Shown piece after piece: positions 1 through 11,080 of a stretch of DNA of 64,000 bases (its first letter is position 1; each line of letters starts with the position of its first letter). The DNA lies in assembly GCA_963556195.1 (NCBI GenBank), contig OY744516.1:32439593-32503592 (forward strand), given 5' to 3'. The notes under the pieces are model-generated. The model was given only the letters and a program-made list of their open reading frames with translations, was not told the DNA's origin and did no database searches. This DNA is from Sepiola atlantica. Lineage: Eukaryota; Mollusca; Cephalopoda; Sepiida; Sepiolidae. A program made the translations under genes and the position numbers.

Positions 1-205
1 ATACCTTATTATAAATAATATACACTTACCTAACTTTATATGAGAGAGGTAGGGAGAAAGAGAAGAGGGAGATAGGGATACATAGAGAGAGAGAGAGAGA
101 GAGGGGGGGAGAGAAAGAGATATATACATAGAAAGAAAAACGACAGGGATACATACATAGAACGATGAAGAGATAGAGATACATAAAGAGAGAGACAGAG
201 ATACG

Positions 206-249
<44 letters not shown>

Positions 250-380
250 GAGAGACAGAGAGAGGGGGAGAGACAGAGATACACACACACATATAGAGAG
301 AGAGAGACAGAGAGAGTGGGAGAGACAGAGATATAGAGAGAGTGAAGAACAGATAAAGAGCGTTTGTGAGTGAAAGAGAA
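1..380. repeat. GA-rich and (CA)n simple-sequence block
   Basis: The first 380 bases are almost entirely purine-rich GA/GGGA tracts with an uninterrupted (CA)n run at about 207-245. Open frames here on the minus strand are low-complexity Ser/Leu/Cys/Val strings and are not genes. Confidence 0.95.
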
Positions 381-1394
381 CAATCAAGTGAATTTACTGG
401 TATTCACTGATGTATTTTTCAAAATAAATTGAACTTTTTTTCATTCCAGTATTCTGTTTAAAAGTTGTATTATTCTTCCTAAAAGAAGGTTCACTGATTT
501 TTAGAACAACCTGACTGGCTTGAATATTTTTTATTGCTTCTCAGAAACCTCTTAAAAGTTAATGAGGATGAATTCTTATGTCTACAATCAACAAGATGTC
601 ACTCAGTGCAGAATGTTTTATTGTGGGTAGGTTAAAAAGTACTCATTATCAGTACCTGCTGACTTTGTCCATTGTCCAATTAGCTGCGAGCAAACAGGTC
701 AAGTAGAATACAACATCACCAAAACAGATATACCCAGATTAGTGTGGAGTCCGACTGCTTCTTTTAAAACAAATCCGGTAGGAAGTGTTGGTCACTTGTT
801 AAAACTGCCTCAGGGCTTTTTTTATATTGGCTTTCAAGTTAAGTCTTTTGAATTGTATTATTTTCTGATCTCTTGAGGTTTGATCAGATAACAATAAAAT
901 ATTTATTCATTAAAAATATGTTAAGGAAATTTAATCATTTATATTGAAAAGTAAATTATTTCCATTTATTATGTTCTTTCAAATTTTAAAGATTTCTTTG
1001 GGAAAAAAAAAATAATTTAACACATTTTTTGTCAATTGAGTTTACAGAAAATATTTTAAAACATCAAAAATATTTTTTTTAAATATTATGCTATGGCATC
1101 CATAAACGAAAACAGAAAATTCCAGATCACTGCTATGAATTCAGCTCCAATAATCTATGCTACGTTTGATACATTTGTAGGTATGGCCCAACATTTGATG
1201 AAAATACATATATGCTGAACGTTTTCTGAGAAATAAAAAAAAAAACATGCGTTTACAATTATTTTAACATTTTCTCTAAAGAAGAAGCCCTAAAATTTAT
1301 GAAAATAAATTTTATTATATTTTAAATTTTATATTTAAAAATATTTCTAAAATTAAAATAACATGAAACATGGTGCAATGGGAATAAAGGTGGC
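381..1394. other. AT-rich stretch, nothing recognised
   Basis: AT-rich DNA without an open frame, TIR or repeat family that I can recognise. Confidence 0.5.
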
Positions 1395-2000
1395 TGGGAT
1401 CTTTTAATGCATCTAAAACCAAGCTTCACTTCTTTCACCACCAATGCTTGAATCCTCACTAATTGAAATAAATGACTCTCTCCTTGATGAAGCCCACTGT
1501 TTTGATAAGCTTCTGAGACTTACCCTCACTTCAGATGTGAAACAGAGCACTTACATCAAATCCGTTGCTACTGTCGCTGGAAAAATGGTTTGATCATTCT
1601 ACTGTTCCAGAAAGTATCATACGCTTGACGCAATCCTCTACCAGTATAAGAGTCAAATACGTCCTAAAATAAAGTACTGTTGCCACATATAGGGAGGTGC
1701 CGCTCAGAGCACTCTTTCTTGCATTGACAGAGTACAAAACAGACTTCGAAATCTAGTGGGGAATGCCCTTTTTTTTTCCTTGCAGCTACTTTCTCACAGA
1801 AGAGAAGTTGCTAGTCTTTCTCTGTTGTATCATTATTTTTATAGTAGATGGTAAATTGAGCTCTAATCTATGGTTCCCCATCTGTAAAACATTCACAACA
1901 AAAATTCGTCTAGCTACAACTGTCAAAAATTTCCCTTTTCTCCCTCTGTGTACCTTAGGAACCTCCAAAGCTAACCATAGAATTTACCCCTATATGTAAC
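1395..2000 (+). pseudogene. LINE reverse transcriptase C-terminal region, CR1/jockey-like, first part
   Basis: Translation on the plus strand, with frame changes, recovers the thumb and C-terminal region of a CR1/jockey-type non-LTR reverse transcriptase. Recognisable blocks are FDKLLRLTLTSD at about 1500-1535, YKSQIRPKIKYCCHI at about 1643-1690, LSCIDRVQNRLRNLVG at about 1717-1762, LSHRREVASLSLLYHYFY at about 1793-1845 and KTFTTKIRLAT at about 1886-1918. Frameshifts and in-frame stops break the reading frame, so this is a 5'-truncated dead copy. The coding match stops near 2000 and resumes near 4035. Family assignment rests on remembered conserved blocks, not on a search. Confidence 0.8.
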
Positions 2001-4034
2001 TTTAATATAGGTTAATATTATTATCATAACTTTTTACCAGTCAAAAGAAGAAACATAAAATAAACTGCTGATGATATTTTGGCAATTTTGTTGAGTGTAC
2101 CAAAAATAATGAAAATGAGAAACTAAAAATGTGTTTACATTATTGACGCCTTAAAACAACGTTCCTTTGTAGTGGCGATTTTATGCGCTTTGATAGACAC
2201 ATGTTTAATAAATCTAGCAAAAATCAAATAATGGTCAGATTTTTGTGAAATTTTCGATAATAATTCAGTATTGGACTCATTTATCTTTAAAATGCTGTTT
2301 TCGTAAAATATAAGAGGGGAAATCTTTTTCTATTTGACCCCCACCCTCTTTATTTCATTTTATGAAATCTGAACCAAATATATGCAGGTCGATCAACATT
2401 TTAATGTTATATAAAGCGAAAGAATCTTAAGAAACACTTTAGATTTACCTTTTTTTATTGGTGCCGTTTTTTAGTAAAGTATCTGTGAATTCATGTGAAA
2501 ATAAATACGATATTATTATGTTTTGAAAATTTTTACTTAATTTTTCCATTAATATAAACTGTGATCTGTTGAATTGCCAAGATAAAAATGTTCTAAATAA
2601 TAATTCACTTTTCAAAGATTTAATTCATTTAAATGACTTCATCATTTAGACATTTTAAAGTTTAAACATCTATTTTGAAAATACGGTTTCCCAATTTTTC
2701 AAAATATTTGAATATAATATAAACCTTACTTTTATTAATCGTAAAAGACAGACATCGACTTCTATCTAATAATTTGTGCTATTTATAGAATTTTCATTTG
2801 TTCGAAGTAAGCAAACCTTTAATCAAATTCCTCTGTAGCTGTCAAACTATGGAAGACTGAATAGACTTTATTAACGTGTCAACTCGTAAAGAGAAAGTAG
2901 TCACTTTTGCAAATGCACGTGTGTAAATTTTTATTTTCTGTTTACGAGTTTTTTTTTTTGCTTACATTCTTTAAGCTGAAAAAAAAACTCTGTCTTTGTA
3001 TGACAAAAGTAAATATACTTTTTATTATTTTTCTTTTTTCAAATTTAAATACTTATCCATTCAAAATTCTTTCAAATTTTAATTTTATTCGGCGAAAATG
3101 CGACCTGACTTAAAACTTATTTTTACTTCAAAAAGGTTTCATTTATTTTTAATTGACAAATAATATTTTTAAATCATTAACAAACCACAATACTTTTTCA
3201 ATTTTTAGTTTTAGTTTAGTTTTTATTATATATAAAATTTAAGCCAAACGCTAACAAAACAAAATAATAGCAAAAATCGTTACTTTCATTAGTCGTTTCA
3301 AACTATTTTTTATATTTATTTTGATGAAATTAAAAACTTTTTTCCTTAAAAGTGTTCACTTCAGTTATATATTTTTAGTTATTATAAGTGTAGTATTACA
3401 TTTTCAATAATACAATTATTTATTATTGCATGAAGGAATTCTTTGCAAGCAAAATTGTTAAGATGTAATTTTAGTGTCGGAAATTATTTTCAAGAAAATC
3501 AATTTAGTTGAAAATGATTCCAGTATTATTGATAATTATGTTATAACAAATAATTACTTTCAAAATGTATTGAAGAACTAACTAACTGGTTACTATGAAA
3601 ACGCTTTAAAAAATGTTAAACCAATAATTCTTTTTCAGTCAAAAAAATAAGTAACTAAATAAAATATTTTTAAAAAGGGATAAAAAATTCTTTAAAAAAT
3701 CGTTAATTTTGTCTACAACAACATAATGTAAATAATTTGTTTTCCTTTTGCTTATCCATATATATTTAACATTTTACATATTAATCTCATTTTTTGTGTA
3801 AACAATAGCCCCGCCAGAGAAAAAAGTGGAGTTAATACTTGTATCTCAAGATAAAGAATGTGTTTTTTCCAAGTTCGATAATTTAATCTTTAAATAAGCT
3901 ATTTTACTTTAAAACAACTTCCTATAAGTATAGCTTTATTTTAAAGAGATTTAAAAACACAATAAAAGTAATGCAGATGATTGGATTTCTTAAAGAACGC
4001 AAAACCGGTGACGTCAGCGATTCTATGTTATGTT
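2001..4034. other. AT-rich segment interrupting the LINE
   Basis: About 2 kb of very AT-rich DNA lies between two parts of the same LINE 3' region. No coding similarity, TIR or hairpin end was recognised in it. It may be an old inserted element that has lost its hallmarks. Confidence 0.45.
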
Positions 4035-4330
4035 TTGGAAGTCTCTAGTGTACCTAAAACTAAACGGAACTTCCATGAGCAAAGTTTCTTTCCTAGAAAG
4101 ACCCGTCTGTGGAACACAATACCGCGGGCTTGCATCCCAGCTGACTAAACATGGTAGTGTTCAAGTCCAATGTAAACAAATTCTTATTGACCCATCATTT
4201 TAAATAGAATTCTGCCATTGTTACTAATCCTCGCGTTGTTGTTTCACCCTCCACCTGACAAACTCATTTACCCTTATCCTCAAGTAGCCTCTGAGACTTG
4301 ATAAGCGTTGACTGATTAGTAAAAAAAAAA
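4035..4330 (+). pseudogene. LINE 3' end, continuation of the CR1/jockey-like copy
   Basis: Across frames, the blocks FHEQSFFPRKTRLWNTIP-like (about 4065-4125) and FKSNVNKFLLTHHF (about 4157-4200) match the extreme C terminus of the same LINE type as the part ending near 2000. A short 3' UTR follows, ending in a run of A at 4320-4330. Order and orientation agree with one element split by an insertion. Confidence 0.65.
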
Positions 4331-5635
4331 TCCATTTTGGATACACAACTTTAGCATTAACTTCTCGACATCTTTTTTGCAAATAATAAAAATTAGTTTT
4401 CAATCTTGGTTTAATTTTAAATTCTTAACATATTTAAATTAATTTATTAATTAGATGAAATATAGTAATAAAAATAATATGGGGTGTCCAAAAACTGGGA
4501 AAAAAAAAATAGTTTTCCTGAAGTATAGTTTTGATTTCTTTTTTTTTTTTCCAGTTAGTGTTGGGGTTTTTGCATGTTTTTTTAGAACTAATATAGTATA
4601 GATTTTTTCTTCGTATTACCAATCCGGACATCGGGGTTAAAGAAGGACATTTTTTTATTTTTTATTGTGCAAAACAAAAATCTAAAATAAACTCGTTCGG
4701 GGTGAGGATCTTTTTTTTTTTTTTTCAGTTTTCTTTTTTAAGCAAAAAGAAAAAGAACAATTTGGAGAAAAAAATGGAGGAAACTATGCGTGTGCAGATG
4801 CTGTCAGCCATGATTATAGATTTTTAGAAAAAATAACCTTTTAGCTGTAAATATAATGAATAATAGCTTTTTCATGAAGCTTTGAAGAAATGTTTACATA
4901 TTCATACTCAGTACCAACAACAAACTTATGGTATTCCATAACAGACATGATTTTTGTGTCATATTCAGTCCTCGTGGGGATTATTAATGTCAGAAACATA
5001 TGAATACGCATTTTAAAAAAATAATTTATTGAATTTTTGGCACATCAGATCTTTCTAAGAAGTGAGCATAAAAATTAGAAGAAAATTTCTTTAAGAAAAG
5101 TTTATTTTGGGAGGAAATACTAGTTTTAATATAAAGTAAGTAATATTTTCATAAATATACATATTAACACTTTGATTTACTAATTATCATTGAAATATTT
5201 ACAGAAAAGTGATATTTATCTTTCAAGAGATTTTTAAACAGGTTTTAAAAATTGTGAATTGATTTTTTTTATCCACCATATGTTAATTAATAAAAAAAAA
5301 AGTTTGTTTTAATTGGTAATTATTTGCTTAAAGAATAATAATTTTTATTTTTTTTCAGATCAACGTTTAGGTTATCATCTTACAAGTATAATAACATTTT
5401 AACTAATAAAAATAAACTGAAATGCAGATGATCATAATTGTATGCGAAGTATAAGCAAAAACTAGGGTAAGAAGCATGTTAACTATGTGAAAAAAAGAGT
5501 GGGTGAGAGAGGGACTCGCTGATTTTATTTTTTCTTTACATTAAATTTTAAAAAATAAAAATAAGCGTCTGCTCTTTATAATTTTACAATTTTATTGGAT
5601 TTCCATTTTACATTATGTTATGGCCTGTCCCCCTC

Positions 5636-5638
<3 letters not shown>
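4331..5638. other. AT-rich stretch, nothing recognised
   Basis: Contains poly-T/poly-A runs only. No coding or repeat signal recognised. Confidence 0.5.

Positions 5639-5675
<37 letters not shown>
5639..5675. repeat. (TA)n microsatellite
   Basis: Uninterrupted TA repeat, about 100 bp upstream of the hammerhead foldback unit at 5781-5972. Confidence 0.98.
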
Positions 5676-5678
<3 letters not shown>

Positions 5679-5780
5679 GATTTTTCACTTATAAAATAGA
5701 TCATTCAGTGAAGACCGGCGTTGTTCCAATAAAAACAAGCTCGATGATACTCGATTACAGAGTACAGAGCATTTATATGT

Positions 5781-5971
5781 GATTTTATGAAGGCTTACCA
5801 AAGCATTCCTTTCAGGACACCAATGATCACCATTAAAAATATTTTTTCTTACAAATATTATTTATTCAAATTAAATGTTTTTTCCTACACGTGTTTCACT
5901 ACCAAGCAGTTACTTGCTTGGCAGATCATCAGGGAAATTAAAAGGAATGCTTTGGTAAGCCTTCATAAAAT

Positions 5972-5972
<1 letters not shown>
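5781..5972 (-). mobile_element. 192-bp foldback unit carrying a hammerhead ribozyme
   Basis: The unit is bounded by a perfect 32-bp inverted repeat (5781-5812 against 5941-5972). Between the arms the minus strand carries a full hammerhead layout (see the ncRNA entry). The right arm runs directly into (CA)n and then (TA)n. The size and single hammerhead fit a retrozyme-like or Penelope-derived terminal unit. No protein is encoded. Confidence 0.7.
5881..5937 (-). ncRNA. Hammerhead ribozyme motif, intact core
   Basis: Read on the minus strand, stem I is UUUCC (5933-5937) with GGAAA (5881-5885). The core CUGAUGA is at 5926-5932. Stem II is a 10-bp helix, CUGCCAAGCA with UGCUUGGUAG, including one G-U pair. 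GAAA follows at 5894-5897. Stem III is the self-complementary ACACGUGU (5887-5894), and A at 5886 sits at the cleavage position (UH). All conserved hammerhead residues are present. Because stem III has no loop, efficient cleavage would be expected from a dimeric RNA, as reported for Penelope-like and retrozyme hammerheads. Confidence 0.82.

Positions 5973-5982
<10 letters not shown>

Positions 5983-6032
<50 letters not shown>
5983..6032. repeat. (TA)n microsatellite
   Basis: TA repeat lying exactly between the hammerhead foldback unit on the left and the palindrome that begins at about 6029. Confidence 0.98.
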
Positions 6033-6035
<3 letters not shown>

Positions 6036-6151
6036 AAGGAGTAAGGCTACCAACATTTGTAGAATGTTTTTTTCAACATTTATTTATTATTTTGTTGTTT
6101 TTTTCAACATTTATTTATTATTTTACCATTTTATGGTTTTATATATAACGC

Positions 6152-6179
6152 GTTTCAAGCGGTGGCCCGCTTTCATCAG
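6152..6179 (-). ncRNA. Hammerhead ribozyme core, left palindrome arm
   Basis: Minus-strand mirror copy of the motif at 6202-6229: CUGAUGA at 6173-6179, a 6-bp stem II, and GAAAC at 6152-6156. Confidence 0.78.
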
Positions 6180-6189
6180 ATATGAAAAT

Positions 6190-6245
6190 GGATTTTCATA
6201 TCTGATGAAAGCGGGCCACCGCTTGAAACGCGTTATATATAAAAC
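6190..6245 (+). ncRNA. Hammerhead ribozyme motif, right palindrome arm
   Basis: CUGAUGA is at 6202-6208. Stem II is AAGCGG (6209-6214) with CCGCUU (6219-6224) closed by a GCCA loop. GAAA follows at 6225-6228. Stem III is the self-complementary ACGCGU, and U sits at the cleavage position. Stem I pairs AUAU next to the core and UUUU with AAAA further out, separated by a small internal mismatch like the tertiary-contact loops of natural hammerheads. All core residues are intact. Confidence 0.85.
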
Positions 6246-6429
6246 CATAAAATGGTAAAATAATAAATAAATGTTGAAAAAAACAACAAAATAATAAATA
6301 AATGTTGAAAAAAACAACAAAATAATAAATAAATGTTGAAAAAAACATTCTACAAATGTTGGTAGCCTTACTCCTTTACATATATACTTTTCTCTCGTTG
6401 GAACTGCACTAATACTGCACTACCCTCTT

Positions 6430-6463
<34 letters not shown>

Positions 6464-6465
<2 letters not shown>

Positions 6466-8394
6466 ATCAATTCCGAAAATAGAAGAGTTCATCCTCTCAT
6501 TAGCTAGTAATGATTCAATGTACATAACTGGGATATGGTTCAAGAGAAATCACCCTGATAATGCTACCATTGCATTATGAATTTGTCCACTTCTTCCAAA
6601 ACCATATATTTTCTAACTCAGTTCATCATAAGAAAAATGTTAATACATAAATTATTTCTAAAATATCAAAAGAATTTAAATTTTAATATTTACTTCGGAA
6701 ACGTAAAGAGTACTTTTTCTGTTTTATTTTGAATTATTACACTTACGACAACGGTAAATAGATTTTTTTCTAAGCAAATCTATATTTTAAAAGTAATAAT
6801 TTTAGTTTAAAACAGTAATAATGCTTTTTAATAGTGAATAAATATAATAACATATTTTACACAAAAAATATTAGATTAAAGGATTATAAAGTAAAATCGT
6901 TAAACAACATTTTTATTGATTTCACAATAATTGAAATAAAATGTAAACATTCGTTTATCAACTTATTTTAAGATTAATTTATTCAAATAGTACAGACTGT
7001 AAAAGGGACCTTTTTAATTAGAAATTCTAACTTAAAATAATTATTTTTTTAATAAAAATATTAAATTCTATAATTCACATATGGATGGAATTTGATAAAT
7101 TTTTGGTTTCTGAAAATAAACAAGAAAAAAAGATTAAATTTTTACTCTCCGAATGAAATTAAATTTACATACACACAAAACAGGTTCTACAGTATGAACA
7201 CCTGTGTTTCTTTATGTTTTCTATCGTTTAATCAGAATTAAAATAATTTTAAAGTTTGACAATTATATAGAAAAAAATTGAAGAATTTAAATAAGCATTT
7301 CATTTTTTCTTTAAAAAGATATTAATACAAAAAGTAAGATTAAATAACGAAAACAATAAAAACATTGCAAACAAAAAAAGCAGACGTCATTTCATTCAAA
7401 ATATATGATTACACATTATTATTGGAGTTGTAACAATAATGAGATCCAACAAAACATTTTATTAAAGTTTATCATTTTATAAAATATTACCAGTGAAAAT
7501 TATTAAAGTGAAATTTAGAAATAATCTTTGAATCAAAATTGCCACTTTTAAGATTACCCATGTAGAAAATAGTTTTTACGTGATTTGAAAAATAATTGTC
7601 TTTTTTTGTGAAATAAACTACTAACCAATTATATGTTTAAATTTAATTTCATTACACATTGTATAGCAATGAAGTACAAATTCATTTTCCCTTCATATTT
7701 GAAATAACGCAGCAACTTTTTCAGTATTTTATGATCACTATTGTTTATAACACGTTTTACGGGAACAATTGATTAATTTGGGATTCAACAATTACAAACA
7801 AAACAATTGTACAAAAAATAAAAATTTATATAAAAAATAAAAATAAAATTGTGTGCATTTTATTTTAAGCAAAAAAATATTAAAGATAAATCTATACATA
7901 AATATGTCCAATTTTAATATTATCTAAGAAAAAGAAGTTGTATGTTTACTTCTAAATAATTAATGATTCATTTAATTCAAAACCCGAATGTTATATATGA
8001 AATAAAGTCAGAAATTCTCCTATTTGACCAAGATAGCTTTAGTGATAGAAGTAGATAAAAAAAACTTGTTGGTCCCTTGGGCTTCTTATTGATCAGTGTT
8101 AAAAAAACAGATTTTTTTCAATCACTTTCATCGCTTTTGATATTTAGGCCTGTTCGATATATTTTTATACTTAGTCAGGCATACAGAAGGTCGAGTTTTC
8201 ACTCTAACACTAAAATCGACTGCCATCTACATACATCGGAAGACTTTTTTGCAAGACACATGCCTTTGTAACGCAGTTATTATTTCATAATTCACTCTTT
8301 CATTTATCCATTATATGTTATAAATTTTCAAAGGAAACACGGGACATTGACTCTATCTACACTTTCTATTCCCCAGACGCTTTTTGATTCGTTA
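6464..8394. other. AT-rich stretch, nothing recognised
   Basis: A short (TA)n lies just before it at 6432-6463. No coding or repeat family recognised within it. Confidence 0.5.
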
Positions 8395-8565
8395 ATTGCT
8401 TACCGGAATAAAAAGAATTAAATTTGCGAACACTCTTTGGCCTCTGGTCATTCTGAATACATTCACATTTTGCTTGACTTATCCATTCTTGCTTACCAGT
8501 ATGAAGAATTAAGAAAATTACATTTGCCGACCACTATTGACCTATGGTCATTGTAAACAAATTTG
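8395..8565 (+). repeat. Diverged two-copy tandem repeat, about 95-bp period
   Basis: Two direct copies begin with TTGCTTACC (about 8395 and 8491) and share a GAATTAA...ACACT/CCACT...GGCCTCTGGTCATT-like order. They are diverged and have no coding potential. Confidence 0.6.
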
Positions 8566-10640
8566 CTCTTTACCAAATTCGAACATCATGTACACCATTT
8601 CGTTTTCATATAGATGTAACTTATACATTAAAAAACAAACTTATTATGGTATTATGCTCGATGATTCAGTGATTCTACTATTATCTGTCCGTTTGTTTGT
8701 CTCTAATAGCAGAATAACAGAATTACTATTATCGAACACAATTTCAGGGTTCTTCATCAACTGGCACTTACCTTCCGCCCTTACAGCACATAGCAACAAT
8801 GCTTTAAAAGCCTGATTTTATTTACGTCGTCTACATTTTCGTAATTCTTTTGAAGACTAACAAAAATTACATTTTCTTTTGAGAGAAAGAGAGAGAGAGG
8901 GAGGGAGAGAGATGTGTCGTCTTTTCAAGCAAATATACTAATCGGTTTCACTTTATCATTTTAAAACCATAAATAATTTTCTTTACAACAATTCGAATGT
9001 TTCCAAATTCATTTCAAATTACAAGGGGTCATGAAGTACTTAATTTTATTTTCTTGTAACAAAATATTCAATAACCACTAAACCGATGAAAAATAAAAAC
9101 AACAATTTATTAAAACAATATACCAAGGAAAAAAAAAGAAAATACATACGATCATCTTGCATAGAAAATCAGTTGATGACAAACATTATTGGCTGACGAT
9201 CAGTGTTCACTGCTGGAGATAATATGTCGCCCTAGCTTGCAGACGACAACTCTGACTGATGATTATATTCGCCTTTTTTATGTTTTTAAAAGATAGCATC
9301 CTTATTTTCTTTATGGTTAAAGATTTAATTACGAACTACTTACGGGTAATAAAAGAAAAAATGACTTTTAACCGTTTCTAACGATATAACCTCTGAGGGA
9401 TTAGAAAAAGTAATAATTCTGCTAACTATGGTAATTATAAGAATAATGATAATTCGTAATACCTATTACGATGACGAGAGCTGCGATGACACCTTTTGTA
9501 ATTTTGGGCTGATAAAATATAGGTTAAGATCGGAATTTTGAATGCACTTTTGGAATTCAGGTGTTATTTTGACAGCTCGTGAGTAAAGAGTTAAATTGAA
9601 AAATAAACATTTCTCATTTAAAGAAGGTATGCGTGAAAAAAATCAATTTGGATAAATACTATCAGAAACGTCAGGACAAAGATTGTCACTGAGTTGCAAG
9701 GACGTCCTGTGCTTAATCCCCTGGTGGAGCCCAGTGGGGTACCTACGGTACATAAAGAAATGAGTATGGGAGTGAGACAATGTTGACATACACCAGCAAT
9801 ACATGTAAGCAACATGAAATTCTTTGTGTTTTGAGTTTTCATTTGTGATCAAACCTACTGTAAGAAAATACTTATGAAAATGCTAGAAGAAATTGCTGGT
9901 CGAAGAAAAAACAAGTGTGTTTGTGCAGAATAACTATCTAAGAATTTCAGTACTTATGGAGATTTCTGAGTTGTAATGTATGTAGCTACCCGAACGATCG
10001 GCGAACTGAACAAACTTCTTTTTTTTTTGCAAACAATTGTTTTTTTTTTCTTGACTGCCCAGAATAGGGCAATGTTTATAACTATTTCTTTTTTTTTTTT
10101 TTTTTTTATTTGGGAGGGGGCTAAATGGAGGTCGGTGGTTGATAAATTGTTTTTTTTTTATATTCTTTCGACCTTTTGGGGGGCAGTTGCCACCTGGATT
10201 TAGTGGTAGGATTCCAGTGCTTTTTTGTGGGGAAGGATGACTGCAACTTTCCAGTGTCTTTTCATGTGTAATGAAAATTATTGTTTCCTTTTTAAATATT
10301 TACAGGCGTTAGTAATAGCAGTAATATTATCTATTCACTAAGTAGGAGGAAGCAAAGCCATTTTAATAGTAACAATATTATCTATTTGCAGAGAAGGAGA
10401 AAGAGGAAGTAAACCAAGGCGAAACTGTTTAACTTTTTAAAAAATAAATGCAGTTACAGAAAGACACGAGTTAGATTGTTTGGGCTTGACTACACGGAAA
10501 TTGTGTTTTTCTTTTTTTTTTTTTGGCATCCTTATTTTGTCACATTAATCTTTTAGTCTATTTTCACAGGTTTCTAAAAACCTGACAAGATGTGAGAATA
10601 CACTCGTTCCAGGGAGATTGAGATTTACTCATTTTCTTTG
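8566..10640. other. No recognised feature; GA tract and poly-T runs
   Basis: A (GA)n tract occurs at about 8880-8912 and several poly-T runs at 10010-10165. A short A-box-like string (TGGATTTAGTGGTAGG at about 10195) has no B box nearby, so I do not call a SINE. Confidence 0.45.
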
Positions 10641-10649
10641 TCATTGCAC

Positions 10650-11080
10650 TACAAAACAGAAATATGTACAAACTCTCATATTAAATTTGGAACTTGTAAG
10701 GAATGAGTATCCAGAGGATTTCAGTACTTAATGAGTCAGTTCCGAGTATCGACGGAGAGTTCCGAGTCAAATCTGGAAATGGCCGAATCAGTTTACGATT
10801 TGAAAGCCACCTTCTTTTTTTTTTATTTTAAGGAAGTTTTATTCAACTTTTTTAGCCCTAACCTAATCCTTTGCATACTTAATGTCGTCTGCCTTTTTAC
10901 ATTTTTTTTCATGGCTTTTAAATCATGAATTGCTTCGGTCATTTCTGAAACACACTCGGGATTCTCCTTCGATACTCGGGACTGACTACGTAAGTACTGA
11001 ACTCCACTGGATTCCCATTCCTTACAAGTACCTTAAATTCTCATCTTATACACATGTACATTTTCTTTTCCATAGCTCAC
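10650..11080. mobile_element. MITE-like foldback element, about 430 bp
   Basis: Long imperfect terminal inverted repeats of roughly 140 bp face each other (about 10655-10800 and 10925-11075). The best-matched blocks are the ones containing CAGTACTTA, TTCCGAGTATCG and GGAATCC/GAGTATCC. The central spacer is AT-rich and non-coding. I could not define a target-site duplication. Confidence 0.65.

Larger units (their letters stand above)
6029..6386. mobile_element. Near-perfect palindrome: head-to-head hammerhead-bearing ends
   Basis: Two inverted arms meet at 6190/6191. The left arm is about 162 bp and the right about 196 bp. The length difference is explained by a 31-bp direct repeat, AT-rich with a GTTGAAAAAAAC core, present twice on the left and three times on the right (6257-6349). 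Each arm carries the same hammerhead motif facing outward. Both outer ends pass into TA-rich sequence. Open frames reading through the arms on both strands are mirror images and not genes. The layout matches inverted terminal units of Penelope-like elements or retrozymes. Confidence 0.8.

Noticed and set aside
4130..4175. TGTTCAAGTCC resembling a tRNA B box
   Set aside because: It lies within the LINE C-terminal coding match and no A box sits at the right distance.
6064..6320. Paired 64- and 65-codon open frames on opposite strands
   Set aside because: Near-identical translations arise because the locus is a palindrome; no protein signal.
10190..10215. A-box-like TGGATTTAGTGGTAGG
   Set aside because: No B box follows within 80 bp, so there is no basis for a SINE call.
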